Positions 38,660-48,161 of a stretch of DNA of 64,000 nt are shown one piece after another. The translations under genes were made by a program, and so were the position numbers. Within the stretch, counting starts at the first letter, position 1, and every line of letters begins with the position of its first letter. The stretch is from positions 1 to 64,000 of the forward strand of contig JADKBN010000017.1 of assembly GCA_016715065.1 (NCBI GenBank). The letters run 5' to 3'. The DNA is from Fibrobacterota bacterium. GTDB taxonomy: Bacteria; Fibrobacterota; Fibrobacteria; UBA5070. The notes below the pieces were generated by a model, which searched no databases, had not been told where the DNA came from, and worked only from the letters and a program-made list of their open reading frames with translations.

Positions 38660-38681
38660 GGGACGCAAAAGCTTGCGTCCC
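38660..38681 (+). terminator. Hairpin after the small membrane protein gene
   Basis: gggacgcaa and ttgcgtccc form a perfect 9-bp stem around a 4-base loop 21 bp after the stop. No T-run; it sits between two convergent genes and could serve both. Confidence 0.5.
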
Positions 38682-38717
38682 AACGGATGGCGGAACGGAT
38701 TTGGTTTTGCGATCCCG

Positions 38718-41327
38718 TTAGGGTGCCGAGATCACCCGCTGTTGTGCACGTCCATCGACGATCGCCCGCAGGACGAAGCTTCCCCGTCCGAGGTGGGTGC
38801 GCGAAATCACCGCTTCCGAGCGGCCTTGGCGATGGGTCGCCTGGACCGATGCGACACGATGTCCGCGAAGGTCGAGGATCTCCACCTGTGCATCCGCTCC
38901 GGTTGGGTTGGCGAAGGACACTCGGATCCGCGAGAGGCCTGAATGGACGATCAGGTCGCCGGAGGCCTTGGGTCTTTGGCGAATGTTTGTGTTCGGCGCG
39001 GCGCCTTGGGAGCGAACCCCGAAGGCTCCGACGGAACTGGCCATCATCAATTCGTCGTAGTGGATGTCGTAGAGGATTTCACCGGGGTATCCCACGAACC
39101 AGTTCATCATGAAGTTCACGGTTTCCATCGGGAGCATCTTCCCGGTGTCGCCGGGAGGAGGAAGGATCTTCCTGGCGGTATCGCCCGGGTTCAACGGCGG
39201 CAGTGGGTCCAGAAGTTGGGGTCCGGAGGAAAGGTCCAACAGAACGATGGCGTTTCGCATGGCGAAGTAGACGGAATCCGGATGATGCTTGTTCACGGCG
39301 ATGCGCGATATTTCCGCGCCACCGGCTCGCTGTCCGGGAATCCGGATGGAGTCGCCTCGGTTGAACGACCAGCCTACCGCCCAATCGGTGTTGTCGCCGC
39401 CGGCGATGTAGATGGTATCGACGCTGCCGGGGCGCGGCTCCACGTCGCGAACGGGAAGTTGTTTGCGGCCGGGATTGTTGCGCGCATCCAGGCCAGGGAT
39501 CGAGTCCCACGTCTTGCCTCCGTCGGCGGAACGGAAGAGCCAGCCGGGAACGGAGCCTTTGCCCGTGCCCACATAGATCATCTTCGCCTCGCCGTTGTCG
39601 GCAACGGTGACCGAATTCACAGGTCGGTTTCCGATGGCGGCCACGCTCGACCAGCTCCTGCCCGTGTCGTAGGAGGCAAGCAATCCTCCGTCGTTGGTCT
39701 GGTCGCCTTTGGTGGCCGCGTAGATGGTGTCCCGACTGTAGAAACGGATGTCGCGCACCCAGCACCAGTCCTTCCATCCCGGGATGTTCCGGAAGGGGAT
39801 TTCGGTCCAGTCCTCGCGCCTGTGGCCTCCCTTCACTGTTCGCTGGATGCCGTTTCCTGTCGCGGCCACGAGCATGGCGGAATCCCACGGATTGATCGCC
39901 ACGTCGGAGACCGATCCTGATTGGTCGATCATGATCGGGAACTGGCCATAGGGTGCTTTCCATTTCGCTTCACCCTTCACCGAGGTGTCGGTGTAGGCGC
40001 GGGTGAAGGCGAGTCCTGTTCCCGTGGCCAGATACACCCGGTTCAGGTCGCCAGGGAGCTGTGCCACGCGCATGATGGCAAGGGAGGTCATGCCGTCGGT
40101 GCCCAGGCGGTAGTTCGGAGAGTCCATCCCGTCGAAGGAAGTCTTGGGGCCCAGCGCGGAACCGGAAAACCAGATGTTGGTTCCCGGGATGTGGCCGGTG
40201 ATGGCCGAAACCTGTCCGATTTCGCCGTTGGCCGCCTTCTCCATGCGTTTCCAACTGGTCGCGAGATCGTCGGAATAGTCGTATCCGCTGACCAGTCGGA
40301 TCCCGGAAGGACCTGGAAGGAGGGAATCCTGGAACACGGCGATCCCCCCGACTTGGGGCGAATTCTGTCCGGGGCCGGTGGTCTGCCGGTAGATCCGTTT
40401 CCAGGTCGCCCCGCGATCGGTGCTCAAAAACAGCGCCGGGGGAGGTGTGGGGGATCCGTTGGGTTGCGCGGCGTTCCCGATCAGCATCGTATCCGATGAT
40501 TTCCCGGCCTGCCACAGCAGCGATACGTTCGAGAGGTGGGTGGTGTCCGACGCCCCGATGGTGTCGGGTATGGCGAGCAATTTCCATGTCTTGCCGGAAT
40601 CTGTTGTGATCCAGGGTTCACCAGAGCCGTTGACGGTGGAGCCCATGTCGGAGGTGGGCTTGGATGCCACCACCAGGACTCGCGAGAAGTCGTCCTTGGC
40701 CACCACCACGTTCTGGATGCGATGTTGCTTGGCCGGGTCCTGCTGGAACATGCCCGCGGAATCGGGGAACGACCATGGTTTCCAGGTGGAGCCCGTGTCC
40801 TTCGAGACCAGGAGACCGCCGCCCATTCCCAAAAGGAGCGATCCCCGGTGGATCAAGGCCGTGTTCAGCCCACCAGGGAAGGGATCCTTCTGGTGGGAGT
40901 TGCGCCAGGCCTCGCGCCAGCGACGCTTCAGGATTTCGTCCCAGATGGTGCGGAAGCGCTCTCCGTCGCTGGACAAGGTGAGCGCCCACAAGACGCCGCC
41001 TTCTTCGACGGATCTGCACATGGTGATGCCGTCCTGGGACCAGACGTTCATCCCTCGGCCTGCCCAGCCACGCATGTCCGGGCCTTCCATCCACTTCAGC
41101 GAATCCTTCGGGAAGGCGGGTTTCCAGGTCCGACCGGTATCGGTGGAGGCGAACAGGGACAGTGGCCCCGCGACCGAGGCGAAAAGTATGGCATGGGTGC
41201 GATCCCATGCGGAGGAAAGGATCGTGCCGCCGTACAATCCCAGATTTTGTCTGGACTCGGCGGGCTCTATCGCGGTGGTGAAGGCTGCCGCGGACACGAT
41301 CGCGGCTGTGAAGGTGCGAAGGATCAT
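38718..41327 (-). CDS. Secreted BNR/sortilin-type beta-propeller protein with C-terminal sorting-like tail
   Basis: 869 residues from ATG 41327, with a signal peptide (ILRTFTAAIVSAAAFTTAIEPAES). Many Asp-box/BNR repeats are visible, S-x-D-x-G-x-T-W: STDTGRTWKPAF, SKDTGSTWKPW, TTDSGKTWKLL, STDRGATWKRI, SADGGKTWDSI and others, the pattern of sialidase- and sortilin-like propellers (xyloglucanase GH74 also carries them). The last 75 residues (VEILDLRGHRVASVQATHRQGRSEAVI...QRVISAP) look like a type IX-like or related C-terminal sorting domain. Whether it is an enzyme (for instance GH74) is not settled; two catalytic Asp residues would need alignment. Confidence 0.75.
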   Translation of the reverse strand: MILRTFTAAIVSAAAFTTAIEPAESRQNLGLYGGTILSSAWDRTHAILFASVAGPLSLFASTDTGRTWKPAFPKDSLKWMEGPDMRGWAGRGMNVWSQDGITMCRSVEEGGVLWALTLSSDGERFRTIWDEILKRRWREAWRNSHQKDPFPGGLNTALIHRGSLLLGMGGGLLVSKDTGSTWKPWSFPDSAGMFQQDPAKQHRIQNVVVAKDDFSRVLVVASKPTSDMGSTVNGSGEPWITTDSGKTWKLLAIPDTIGASDTTHLSNVSLLWQAGKSSDTMLIGNAAQPNGSPTPPPALFLSTDRGATWKRIYRQTTGPGQNSPQVGGIAVFQDSLLPGPSGIRLVSGYDYSDDLATSWKRMEKAANGEIGQVSAITGHIPGTNIWFSGSALGPKTSFDGMDSPNYRLGTDGMTSLAIMRVAQLPGDLNRVYLATGTGLAFTRAYTDTSVKGEAKWKAPYGQFPIMIDQSGSVSDVAINPWDSAMLVAATGNGIQRTVKGGHRREDWTEIPFRNIPGWKDWCWVRDIRFYSRDTIYAATKGDQTNDGGLLASYDTGRSWSSVAAIGNRPVNSVTVADNGEAKMIYVGTGKGSVPGWLFRSADGGKTWDSIPGLDARNNPGRKQLPVRDVEPRPGSVDTIYIAGGDNTDWAVGWSFNRGDSIRIPGQRAGGAEISRIAVNKHHPDSVYFAMRNAIVLLDLSSGPQLLDPLPPLNPGDTARKILPPPGDTGKMLPMETVNFMMNWFVGYPGEILYDIHYDELMMASSVGAFGVRSQGAAPNTNIRQRPKASGDLIVHSGLSRIRVSFANPTGADAQVEILDLRGHRVASVQATHRQGRSEAVISRTHLGRGSFVLRAIVDGRAQQRVISAP

Positions 41328-41798
41328 GTTGGGACCATCCTTTGGATCCGTGTTTGCCGATGCGCCGACCCTGGCGCGGGTTGACCCGACCCTACCATTG
41401 CAGCACAAGTGGAATCAACCGGGCTTCAGGCTGCTCACGGCATCGAGCGGGATGGGTTTCCAACCGACCAATTGAATCTGCGTTCGAAGAGAAACCGCCA
41501 TTTGGAGGTTTTCTCGCCGTCCATCCGTTTGCGCTGAACCGGAATCGTCCATACCCCGCAGCAAAACGCCCGCGGGCAAAACAGCATTAGACAAAATCCG
41601 GCATCAAACCATCCACACACCACCGCCCCTGCCTACGCCGCCGTCCCTGTTTTCGTTTTTAAGGGCGATCCGAGGATCGCCCCTACGTCGGCCCACAGGG
41701 AACAGCGTCGGCCATTCTCTGCCCTTTTATTCCCGCCAGCCCAAACCCGGCCAGCGCAGCGGCGCCGGGAAATCGGCAATCAAACGGGCCGTGGGGGA
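41328..41798. other. Intergenic spacer with a REP-like hairpin
   Basis: No gene seen. At 41661-41682 aagggcgatcc and ggatcgccctt-like arms form a hairpin (aagggcgatc...gatcgcccct) of the kind seen in dispersed REP sequences. The rest is ordinary GC-rich spacer up to the multi-hairpin element. Confidence 0.5.
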
Positions 41799-42192
41799 CC
41801 GGGGGGCTCGAGAACTGGAACGGCCAGTGTCATGGGAATATCGATAGCGACCCTGATGACTTGTGCATCGATGCCACGGCATTTATCCATCCCATACCCC
41901 TAGCGAACCGGTTTGGCCGTTCCAATTTGAGCCCCCCGGCGCGCGGGTTCCAAGGGGACGCGCGTTCGTCCCCTTGGCCGGGGTCACGGGTCCCGGTGGA
42001 CCCGTGGAACGGCAACCGGGCCCGCGCCCGGAAAAGCTTCGGCGCAGCCGAGAGAAGCCCCGCGCAGCGGAAGGAAACGGCAACCAGGCCCGCGCCTGGT
42101 CCTCCACGGCGGAAGCCGTGAATACGGCAACCGGGCCCGCGCCCGGAAAGGCCTCGGCGCAGCCGAGAAGAAGCCAAGCGCAGCGGCCAACG
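41799..42192 (-). repeat. Multi-hairpin intergenic element, copy 2
   Basis: On the minus strand, reading from the tcdA stop, there are three H1-type hairpins (42131-42146, 42084-42099, 42016-42031), H2 41985-42006 (cacgggtcc/ggacccgtg), H3 41950-41977 (ccaaggggac/gtccccttgg), and H4 41799-41939 with inner arms tggaacggcca and outer arms ccggggggctc. The order H1-H2-H3-H4 and the orientation relative to the upstream gene's stop match copy 1. Tandem repetition of the H1 unit, including a linker related to cttcggcgcagccgag, makes this copy longer. Confidence 0.8.
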
Positions 42193-42987
42193 TTAAGGCG
42201 ACAGAGTCGCCTTCCGCCGCGCGTCCTGCATCACCAGTCCCGCCAGCGCCATCCCGAAAGCCGCCGTCACGTGCACGGCGCTGCCGTTGATGACGATTTT
42301 CGACTCGCACCAGTCCTTGCGGTCGGGGTCGTCGTCGTGGGGGCAAAAGCATTGGTGGGTGCCGCAGGCCACGGACGTGTGTTCGTACGGTGGAAGCGGG
42401 TCTTCTTCGCTGTAGACCACGCGGAAATCCCCGGAAAATCCCCGGCGACGCAGGCCCTTGCGGACAATACGGGCGAAGGGATCCTTGCGGGCCTCCCAGA
42501 TGCTGGCCGTGCGGATGGCGGTGGAATCGATCCGGCAGGCCGCCCCCATGGAAGAAATCAACGTGGAGCCCACTTCCCAGGCATGCTCGATCAGGTCCAG
42601 CTTGTGTGTGTAGCTGTCGATGGCGTCGATCACGTAGTCGTATCCCGGAAGGTCGAATCGGTCCCGCGCCTCTTTCTCGTAGACCGCCTGGATGGCTTCC
42701 ACCTTGCAACGCGGGTGGATGGACCGCAATCGTTCCGCCAGGAGTCCCACCTTCGATTGTCCGACATTTCCTGTCATGGCCTGGAGTTGGCGATTGACGT
42801 TGGTGACGCAGACCGTGTCGGAATCGACCAGCGTCACCTCGCCCAGACCGTTGCGGACCAGGGCCTCCGCGCACCAACCGCCCACGCCTCCCACTCCGAA
42901 GACGATGGCGCGCGAGGTGCGCAGACGTTCCACGACGGCGGGTCCGACGAGAAGCTCCAGGCGATGAAAAACTGGATTGGTGGCCAT
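42193..42987 (-). CDS. tcdA: tRNA threonylcarbamoyladenosine dehydratase (TcdA/CsdL)
   Basis: An E1-like enzyme that cyclises t6A at position 37 of ANN-decoding tRNAs, using ATP. 264 residues from ATG 42987. FGVGGVGGWCAEALVRNG is the nucleotide-binding glycine-rich loop, followed by LVDSDTVCVTNVNRQLQA, the T-G-N-V-G-Q-S-K-V segment and DAIDSYTHKLDLIEHA. The later CGTHQCFCPHDDDPD region is typical of TcdA. An upstream in-frame start at 43008 would add seven residues. Divergent from the M16 peptidase gene. Its 3' end touches copy 2 of the multi-hairpin element. Confidence 0.9.
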   Translation of the reverse strand: MATNPVFHRLELLVGPAVVERLRTSRAIVFGVGGVGGWCAEALVRNGLGEVTLVDSDTVCVTNVNRQLQAMTGNVGQSKVGLLAERLRSIHPRCKVEAIQAVYEKEARDRFDLPGYDYVIDAIDSYTHKLDLIEHAWEVGSTLISSMGAACRIDSTAIRTASIWEARKDPFARIVRKGLRRRGFSGDFRVVYSEEDPLPPYEHTSVACGTHQCFCPHDDDPDRKDWCESKIVINGSAVHVTAAFGMALAGLVMQDARRKATLSP

Positions 42988-43051
42988 GGTTGGGGGGCAA
43001 TGTACCAACCTCGGAGGGCGGATCGCTCAGGCTTTCCTACCTTCGCCCACT

Positions 43052-44371
43052 GTGCCCACATCAAAAAAGACCAACAAAGCATCGGCCCGTTCGAGCACGC
43101 TCTCCGGCGTGCGCTCCACCATCCTTCCCAACGGGGTGGCGGTGGTCACCGAGCGGATGGAAGGACTTCGCTCCCAGTCCGTGGGAGTCTGGCTGGGGTT
43201 GGGGTCTCGTCATGATCCCATCGGGAAAGCGGGACTGGCCCATCTTTACGAACACATGGTCTTCAAGGGAACGCGCAAGCGGTCCGCCCTGAGGGTCTCA
43301 CAGGAACTGGAGGCGGTGGGTGGTCATCTCAACGCCTTCACCAGCCGTGAGCAAACTTGTTTCTATGCCAAGGTTCTCGATCGCGACCAGGATCGCGCGG
43401 TAGATCTTGTCTGCGACTTGGTGACCGGTGCCAAACTGGGGAAAAAGGATCTGGAGCTCGAGCGTCAAGTCGTGTTGGAGGAAATCCGCGGGAGCGAAGA
43501 CGACCCGGAAGACTTGGTGGGAGAACTTTTCGCAAAAGCCCTGTGGAACCGCCAGATGCTCGGCGAGCCCATCGCCGGGACCTTGGATTCGGTCGCGAAG
43601 CTCACGGTGGAAGATCTCGCGGCGCATCGTGAGCGCTCGTTGTCTGGCGGTGTCCCGCTTTTGGTGACCGCTTCCGGAAACGTGGACCACGATCGTCTGG
43701 TTGCCACGGCTGGCAGGGCTCTGGAATCCAGGGCCTTCGGGCAACGGATCCTGCAGCAGGTGGATCGCGTCGGGACCAAGCAATCCTCTCGCCTGGTGGT
43801 CCAGAAGGATGTCTCGCAGGTGAACTTGATCCTGGCGCGACGCTGCGTGGGTGCCCACCACGCCGACCGCCACGCGCTGGGATTGGTCAACCTGATTTTG
43901 GGCGGAGGCATGTCCAGTCGGCTGAACCAGGAAATCCGCGAAAAGCGCGGCTTGGCCTACAGCGTCTATTCCTTTTCCGATTTTTTGCTGGGCACGGGTG
44001 CACTGGGGGTTTCGCTTGGTACGGAGCCTGCCCAGGCGGTCAAGGCCGTGCGCGTGGTGAGCGAGCAGATCCGCAAGTTGCGGCTGGAAGGCGTTTCCCG
44101 CAAGGAACTGCGCTTTGCCAAGGACCACGCCGCCGGTGCCGCGGTGTTGGCCTTGGAGAGTTCCAGCGCGCGCATGCAACATCTGGGCAAGTGCCTTTTG
44201 TGGTATGGTCGGCCCATCCACCTCGACGAAATCATGGAGCACATCGAACAAGTCAAGCCGGAGCAGATCGAGCGTGTTTTGGCCGATCAATTCCCCGATG
44301 TGTTGGAGGAAAACGGCTGGACCCTCTCGGCGGTGGTCCCCCAGGATTTCAAGGGAAACTTACTGAATTGA
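43052..44371 (+). CDS. M16-family zinc metallopeptidase
   Basis: 439 residues. The inverted zinc motif H64-L-Y-E67-H68 (HxxEH) lies in AHLYEHMVFKGT, with the third ligand in the downstream LERQVVLEEIRGSEDDP. The C-terminal half has the inactive-domain signature GGGMSSRLNQEIREKRGLAYSVYSF. This is the single-chain PqqL/processing-peptidase type; in bacteria it degrades or processes short peptides. No signal peptide is seen, so it is likely cytoplasmic. The start is uncertain: GTG 43052 lacks a good ribosome site and is separated from tcdA by a 64-bp gap. Confidence 0.9.
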   Translation: MPTSKKTNKASARSSTLSGVRSTILPNGVAVVTERMEGLRSQSVGVWLGLGSRHDPIGKAGLAHLYEHMVFKGTRKRSALRVSQELEAVGGHLNAFTSREQTCFYAKVLDRDQDRAVDLVCDLVTGAKLGKKDLELERQVVLEEIRGSEDDPEDLVGELFAKALWNRQMLGEPIAGTLDSVAKLTVEDLAAHRERSLSGGVPLLVTASGNVDHDRLVATAGRALESRAFGQRILQQVDRVGTKQSSRLVVQKDVSQVNLILARRCVGAHHADRHALGLVNLILGGGMSSRLNQEIREKRGLAYSVYSFSDFLLGTGALGVSLGTEPAQAVKAVRVVSEQIRKLRLEGVSRKELRFAKDHAAGAAVLALESSSARMQHLGKCLLWYGRPIHLDEIMEHIEQVKPEQIERVLADQFPDVLEENGWTLSAVVPQDFKGNLLN

Positions 44372-44441
44372 GACGGCTGGGAAGCGAGTGAGGGCAGTGC
44401 CTGAACCGCTTCGGGAAAATTCTCGACTAGATTTTCACCAT

Positions 44442-45599
44442 ATGCTCAATTTCGAATTCTCCAATCCGACTCGTCTGGTTTTTGGACAGGACACCATCTC
44501 CCGTCTATCCACCTTGGTGCCCAAGGGCGCTCGCGTTCTCATCACCTACGGCGGAGGCTCGATTTTCCGCAACGGTGTGCACAAGGCGGTGCGTGCCGCT
44601 TTGGGCGATGCGTTCGTGGAGGAGTTCGGTGGCATCGAACCCAACCCGCGTTTCGAGACGCTCATGAAAGCCGTCCAGCTGGTGCGCGAGAAGGGAATTG
44701 ATTTCCTCCTTCCGGTTGGCGGCGGATCGGTCCTGGACGGCACCAAGTTCATCGCCGCGGCGGCCAAATACGATGGTGCCGACGCTTGGGAGATCCTTCG
44801 CACCACCGGCGGTGTGGTCAAGTCGGCGCTTCCGATCGGAGCCGTGCTCACCTTGCCCGCCACCGGGTCGGAGGCCAATGGTTCGGCGGTGATCAGCCGC
44901 GAAGAGACCACCGAGAAGCTTCATTTCTGGTCACCTCTTGTCTACCCGGTGTTCTCCATCCTGGACCCAACCACCACCTTCACGCTCGATTCCCGTCAGA
45001 CCGGCAACGGAGTGGTGGACGCTTTCGTGCACACCACGGAACAATACGTGACCGTGCATCAGGATTCCGTGCTTCAGGATCGTTTCGCGGAGGGGATCCT
45101 CACCACCTTGATCGAGGAAGGCCCGAAGGTGTTGGCCAACCCATCCGACTACGCCGCACGCGCCAACGTGATGTGGTCGGCCACCATGGCCTTGCAGGGC
45201 GGCATGGGTTCCGGACTTCCCGGCGACTGGGCGTCCCATGGCATTGGACACGAATTGACCGCTTTCTACGGACTGGACCATGCCCGGACCTTGGCGATCG
45301 TGCTTCCCGGTGTTTGGCGCCACCAGCTTGAAATGAAGAAGGAGCGCCTGGCCCAGTATGGCGCGCGTGTCTGGGGCCTCAGCGGCGAACCCGCTTGGAT
45401 CGCTTCGCGGGTCATCGAACTCACGGAGGCCTTCTTCGAATCCATGGGCGTTCCCACCCGGTTGGGAGAACACGGGATCGATGCCAAGGAGGCCGGCGCG
45501 AAGGTCCGCGCTCGGTTCACGGAACGCAACGCCAAGCAAGGCGAAAACGGATCCCTTTCACCCGAGGACGTGGAGAAGATCATCGTCTCCCGCGCCTGA
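44442..45599 (+). CDS. Iron-containing alcohol dehydrogenase, YqhD-like
   Basis: NADPH-dependent aldehyde reductase, a broad aldehyde scavenger. 385 residues from ATG 44442. LNFEFSNPTRLVFGQDTI matches the YqhD start; GGGS in PVGGGSVLDGTKFIAAAA binds nucleotide; metal ligands are in GNGVVDAFVHTTEQY (Asp, His) and ASHGIGHELTAFYGLDHA (two His). The C-terminal sequence EDVEKIIV is typical. A strong terminator (45620-45656) follows. The 36-bp repeat begins at the 3' edge of that terminator. Confidence 0.93.
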   Translation: MLNFEFSNPTRLVFGQDTISRLSTLVPKGARVLITYGGGSIFRNGVHKAVRAALGDAFVEEFGGIEPNPRFETLMKAVQLVREKGIDFLLPVGGGSVLDGTKFIAAAAKYDGADAWEILRTTGGVVKSALPIGAVLTLPATGSEANGSAVISREETTEKLHFWSPLVYPVFSILDPTTTFTLDSRQTGNGVVDAFVHTTEQYVTVHQDSVLQDRFAEGILTTLIEEGPKVLANPSDYAARANVMWSATMALQGGMGSGLPGDWASHGIGHELTAFYGLDHARTLAIVLPGVWRHQLEMKKERLAQYGARVWGLSGEPAWIASRVIELTEAFFESMGVPTRLGEHGIDAKEAGAKVRARFTERNAKQGENGSLSPEDVEKIIVSRA

Positions 45600-45619
45600 T
45601 CCCGCTCGGGAATCGAGTC

Positions 45620-45656
45620 GACAAAGGCCGCCCCGCCGGGTGGCCTTTGTCATTTT
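45620..45656 (+). terminator. Terminator between yqhD-like gene and island
   Basis: Perfect 10-bp stem gacaaaggcc/ggcctttgtc, loop gccccgccgggt, then atttt. It probably was the shared terminator of the yqhD-like gene and the convergent minus-strand gene before the island was inserted. Confidence 0.85.
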
Positions 45657-45687
45657 CCGGCAATCCGGATCGCCAGGGCTTGGGTTG
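45652..45687. repeat. 36-bp direct repeat, left copy (att-like)
   Basis: Identical over 36 bp to 48164-48199; both contain ccggcaatccggatcgcc. Read on the minus strand this copy encodes the last 11 codons (through A-I-R-I-A-G-K) of the gene at 48162-48929 but ends in TGA, whereas the right copy ends in TAG. Flanking sequence differs on both sides. Confidence 0.9.
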
Positions 45688-45781
45688 TCCCTTCTTGTTT
45701 TCTGGTCAACTCGACACTCTGAGGTTTGTCGCTATTGTTACTATTACGCGTTGGCGTCAGCTGTGGTGAATAAGGGAAAAT

Positions 45782-47200
45782 ATGCTGTTTAATTCCGCAC
45801 AATTTATTCTTTTCTTTGTCATTGTTACCTCGATGTACTTTTTAGTGCCGCACCGATTCCGGTGGATGTGGCTTCTTTCTGCTAGTTGTTATTTCTATAT
45901 GGCATTTATCCCCAAGTATATCCTTATTCTTGGATTTACCATTTTGGTCGATTATGTTGGTGCAATCGCGCTTGATCGGGCTGTTCGAATGAGGAAGACG
46001 CTGTTTGCGGGCTTGATCGCAATCAATGTTGGAGTTTTGATTTTTTATAAATACTACGAGTTTCTTCTCAAAGGTATTCAAGCTGTTTTCGATAAAATGC
46101 ATCAGCCAACCCCGCTACCTCATCTGGATATTATTTTGCCGATTGGACTCTCGTTTCACACTTTTCAGGCAATGAGTTATTTGTTTGAAGTGTATTATAA
46201 ACGTCAAAAGCCGGAACGTCATTTTGGGATATATTCTCTGTTTGTCATGTTTTATCCGCAATTGGTGGCAGGTCCGATCGAGCGACCTCAGAACTTGCTG
46301 CATCAATTTTGGGAGCGGCACCATTTTTCTGCAGATCGCTTTTCTGCCGGGTTGCGATTGATGCTGTGGGGTCTTTTTAAGAAGGTTGTGGTGGCAGATA
46401 GGTTGGCGGTTTATGTCGATGCGGTTTATGGCAATCCATCGTACCACAACTCTTCGACCCTAGCACTCGCTACGGTGTTTCTTGCCTTTCAGATATATGC
46501 GGATTTTTCAGGGTATTCCGATATAGCCATCGGGTCGGCACGTGTAATGGGATTTGATTTGATGACAAATTTTCGGAGACCCTATTTTGCACAAAACTTT
46601 GCGGAATTCTGGGGTCGGTGGCATATTTCGCTTTCTTCATGGTTTCGGGATTATGTGTATATTCCTCTTGGCGGTAGCAGGGCTGGGTCTTGGAGAAAGA
46701 TTAGGAATATTCTCTTGGTGTTTGGCTTGAGTGGGTTGTGGCATGGTGCTGCGCTTAAATTCTGCATTTGGGGAATCATTCATGGTGTTTGTAGGGTGAT
46801 GGAAGATCTTCCTCAGATGATCAAAAAAACGGTAGAGGTTTCAAAACAAGGACCTAGGTATTCGCTGACCAGAAACCTGCAGATTTTTGTATTCGTGTGC
46901 ATCGCATGGGTTTTTTTCCGGGCGGCAAATTTTTCAACTGCACTCTTGATCCTCAAGAAGATGGCCAGTCTAGATTTGGGTATCCCTTTTTATGACTCGC
47001 CACAAGATTTGATTTTTCCGATTCTCGGACTTGTGATCCTGATTGCCTCAGATCTACGTGAGGAGTTTTTTCCAAGCCGGTTCTTGGCTTTCAATCACCC
47101 GATGAATATTGTTCGATGGACAAGCTATAGCCTGATTATTATGCTGATCTTGCTGATTGGAGTCCTTCACGGTGGTCAATTCATCTATTTTCAATTCTAG
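45782..47200 (+). CDS. MBOAT-family membrane O-acyltransferase (AlgI-like)
   Basis: Moves acyl groups, usually acetyl, across the membrane for polysaccharide or peptidoglycan O-acetylation. 472 residues with at least nine membrane segments. The family signature is present: PIGLSFHTFQAMSYLFEVY, ADRLAVYVDAVYG, YADFSGYSDIAIG, FAEFWGRWHISLSSWFRDYVYIPLGG and GLSGLWHGA with the catalytic His at about residue 321. Codon use is AT-rich, unlike its neighbours, arguing for horizontal origin. It precedes an SGNH-type protein by 11 bp, the usual MBOAT-partner arrangement. Ribosome site taaggga precedes ATG 45782. Confidence 0.92.
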   Translation: MLFNSAQFILFFVIVTSMYFLVPHRFRWMWLLSASCYFYMAFIPKYILILGFTILVDYVGAIALDRAVRMRKTLFAGLIAINVGVLIFYKYYEFLLKGIQAVFDKMHQPTPLPHLDIILPIGLSFHTFQAMSYLFEVYYKRQKPERHFGIYSLFVMFYPQLVAGPIERPQNLLHQFWERHHFSADRFSAGLRLMLWGLFKKVVVADRLAVYVDAVYGNPSYHNSSTLALATVFLAFQIYADFSGYSDIAIGSARVMGFDLMTNFRRPYFAQNFAEFWGRWHISLSSWFRDYVYIPLGGSRAGSWRKIRNILLVFGLSGLWHGAALKFCIWGIIHGVCRVMEDLPQMIKKTVEVSKQGPRYSLTRNLQIFVFVCIAWVFFRAANFSTALLILKKMASLDLGIPFYDSPQDLIFPILGLVILIASDLREEFFPSRFLAFNHPMNIVRWTSYSLIIMLILLIGVLHGGQFIYFQF

Positions 47201-47211
47201 GGCTCCAAAAT

Positions 47212-48147
47212 ATGAATGAATATCGTCTCGTGCCAGAGTTGAAGAAATCGCTTAAAGCACTTGTTGGTTGTGGTATTATTTTAGTGGCTTTAGACCAAGG
47301 ATTTGGACTTCTACTGCAAAAGATTTATTTTTCCCAAAAGTCCGGGGAAGCCTTTCGTATCACACAATCTCTTGAAGTTGTTCAGCCTGAAATCTTGATT
47401 GTCGGCTCGTCGTGCGCTGCATTGACGCTCGATCCAAGTCTGATGTCTAATTCGTTCTGTAAAAGTGTTTATAATGCTGGTAAAACCAATACATTGCTGC
47501 CTTATCACCTGGCGGTGATCAATTCTGCATTCAGGCGCTATACTCCAAAATGGGTAGTATTAAATATCGATGTGGAGCCATTTTTATATGAGGAAGAGCC
47601 GAGAGTTTTTCACTTGATTCCATACTATGGATCGAATCCGGAGGTTAGGGCGGTAATTGATTTGCATGATCCGTTTGCGCGCCTGAAGCAAAAATCGAAA
47701 TTGTACTCGCTCAACAATCAGTTCCCGATGGCTTTTCAATATTTCCAAGCTTCGAAATCCTTAGAAGATTCGACAGGATTTATTCCACTCGACGATACAT
47801 TGAGTGCGCCAATGCTCGTTTATACTGGAAAAAGTAAAGTTGACCCGCGAAAAATAGAGATGTTGCATCAGATTATTCGGCAATGCAAAACCAAAAATAC
47901 AAGGTTAATTTTGACATCAACACCTTGTTTCGCTAAATTCCCATTTGGAAATCCACAGCATGATTTGGCACGCAAAATTGCGAGCAGTGAAAATGTTCCC
48001 TTTTTTGACTACCTCACAGACACCGCGTTTGTTTCTCATCCCGAAATGTTTGCCGATCCGCCACACCTAAACAGCAAGGGTGCTGCAGTTTTGACGAGAA
48101 AATTTATCCAGGATCTGTCGGCAGCATCGATCATCGGTCGCGATTAG
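47212..48147 (+). CDS. SGNH-like partner of the MBOAT acyltransferase (AlgX/AlgJ-type)
   Basis: 311 residues; one N-terminal membrane segment (KALVGCGIILVALDQGFGLLL). The periplasmic part has VGSSCAALTLDP (candidate nucleophile Ser66 or Ser67) and, at the end, ADPPHLNSKGA with D282 and H285 (Asp-x-x-His), the two signature blocks of SGNH hydrolases/transferases. It probably takes the acyl group delivered by the MBOAT protein and places it on an exported glycan. AT-rich like its neighbour. The acceptor glycan is unknown; an exopolysaccharide-initiating transferase lies far away at 2022. Confidence 0.75.
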   Translation: MNEYRLVPELKKSLKALVGCGIILVALDQGFGLLLQKIYFSQKSGEAFRITQSLEVVQPEILIVGSSCAALTLDPSLMSNSFCKSVYNAGKTNTLLPYHLAVINSAFRRYTPKWVVLNIDVEPFLYEEEPRVFHLIPYYGSNPEVRAVIDLHDPFARLKQKSKLYSLNNQFPMAFQYFQASKSLEDSTGFIPLDDTLSAPMLVYTGKSKVDPRKIEMLHQIIRQCKTKNTRLILTSTPCFAKFPFGNPQHDLARKIASSENVPFFDYLTDTAFVSHPEMFADPPHLNSKGAAVLTRKFIQDLSAASIIGRD

Positions 48148-48161
48148 GTCTCTGTACCCCC

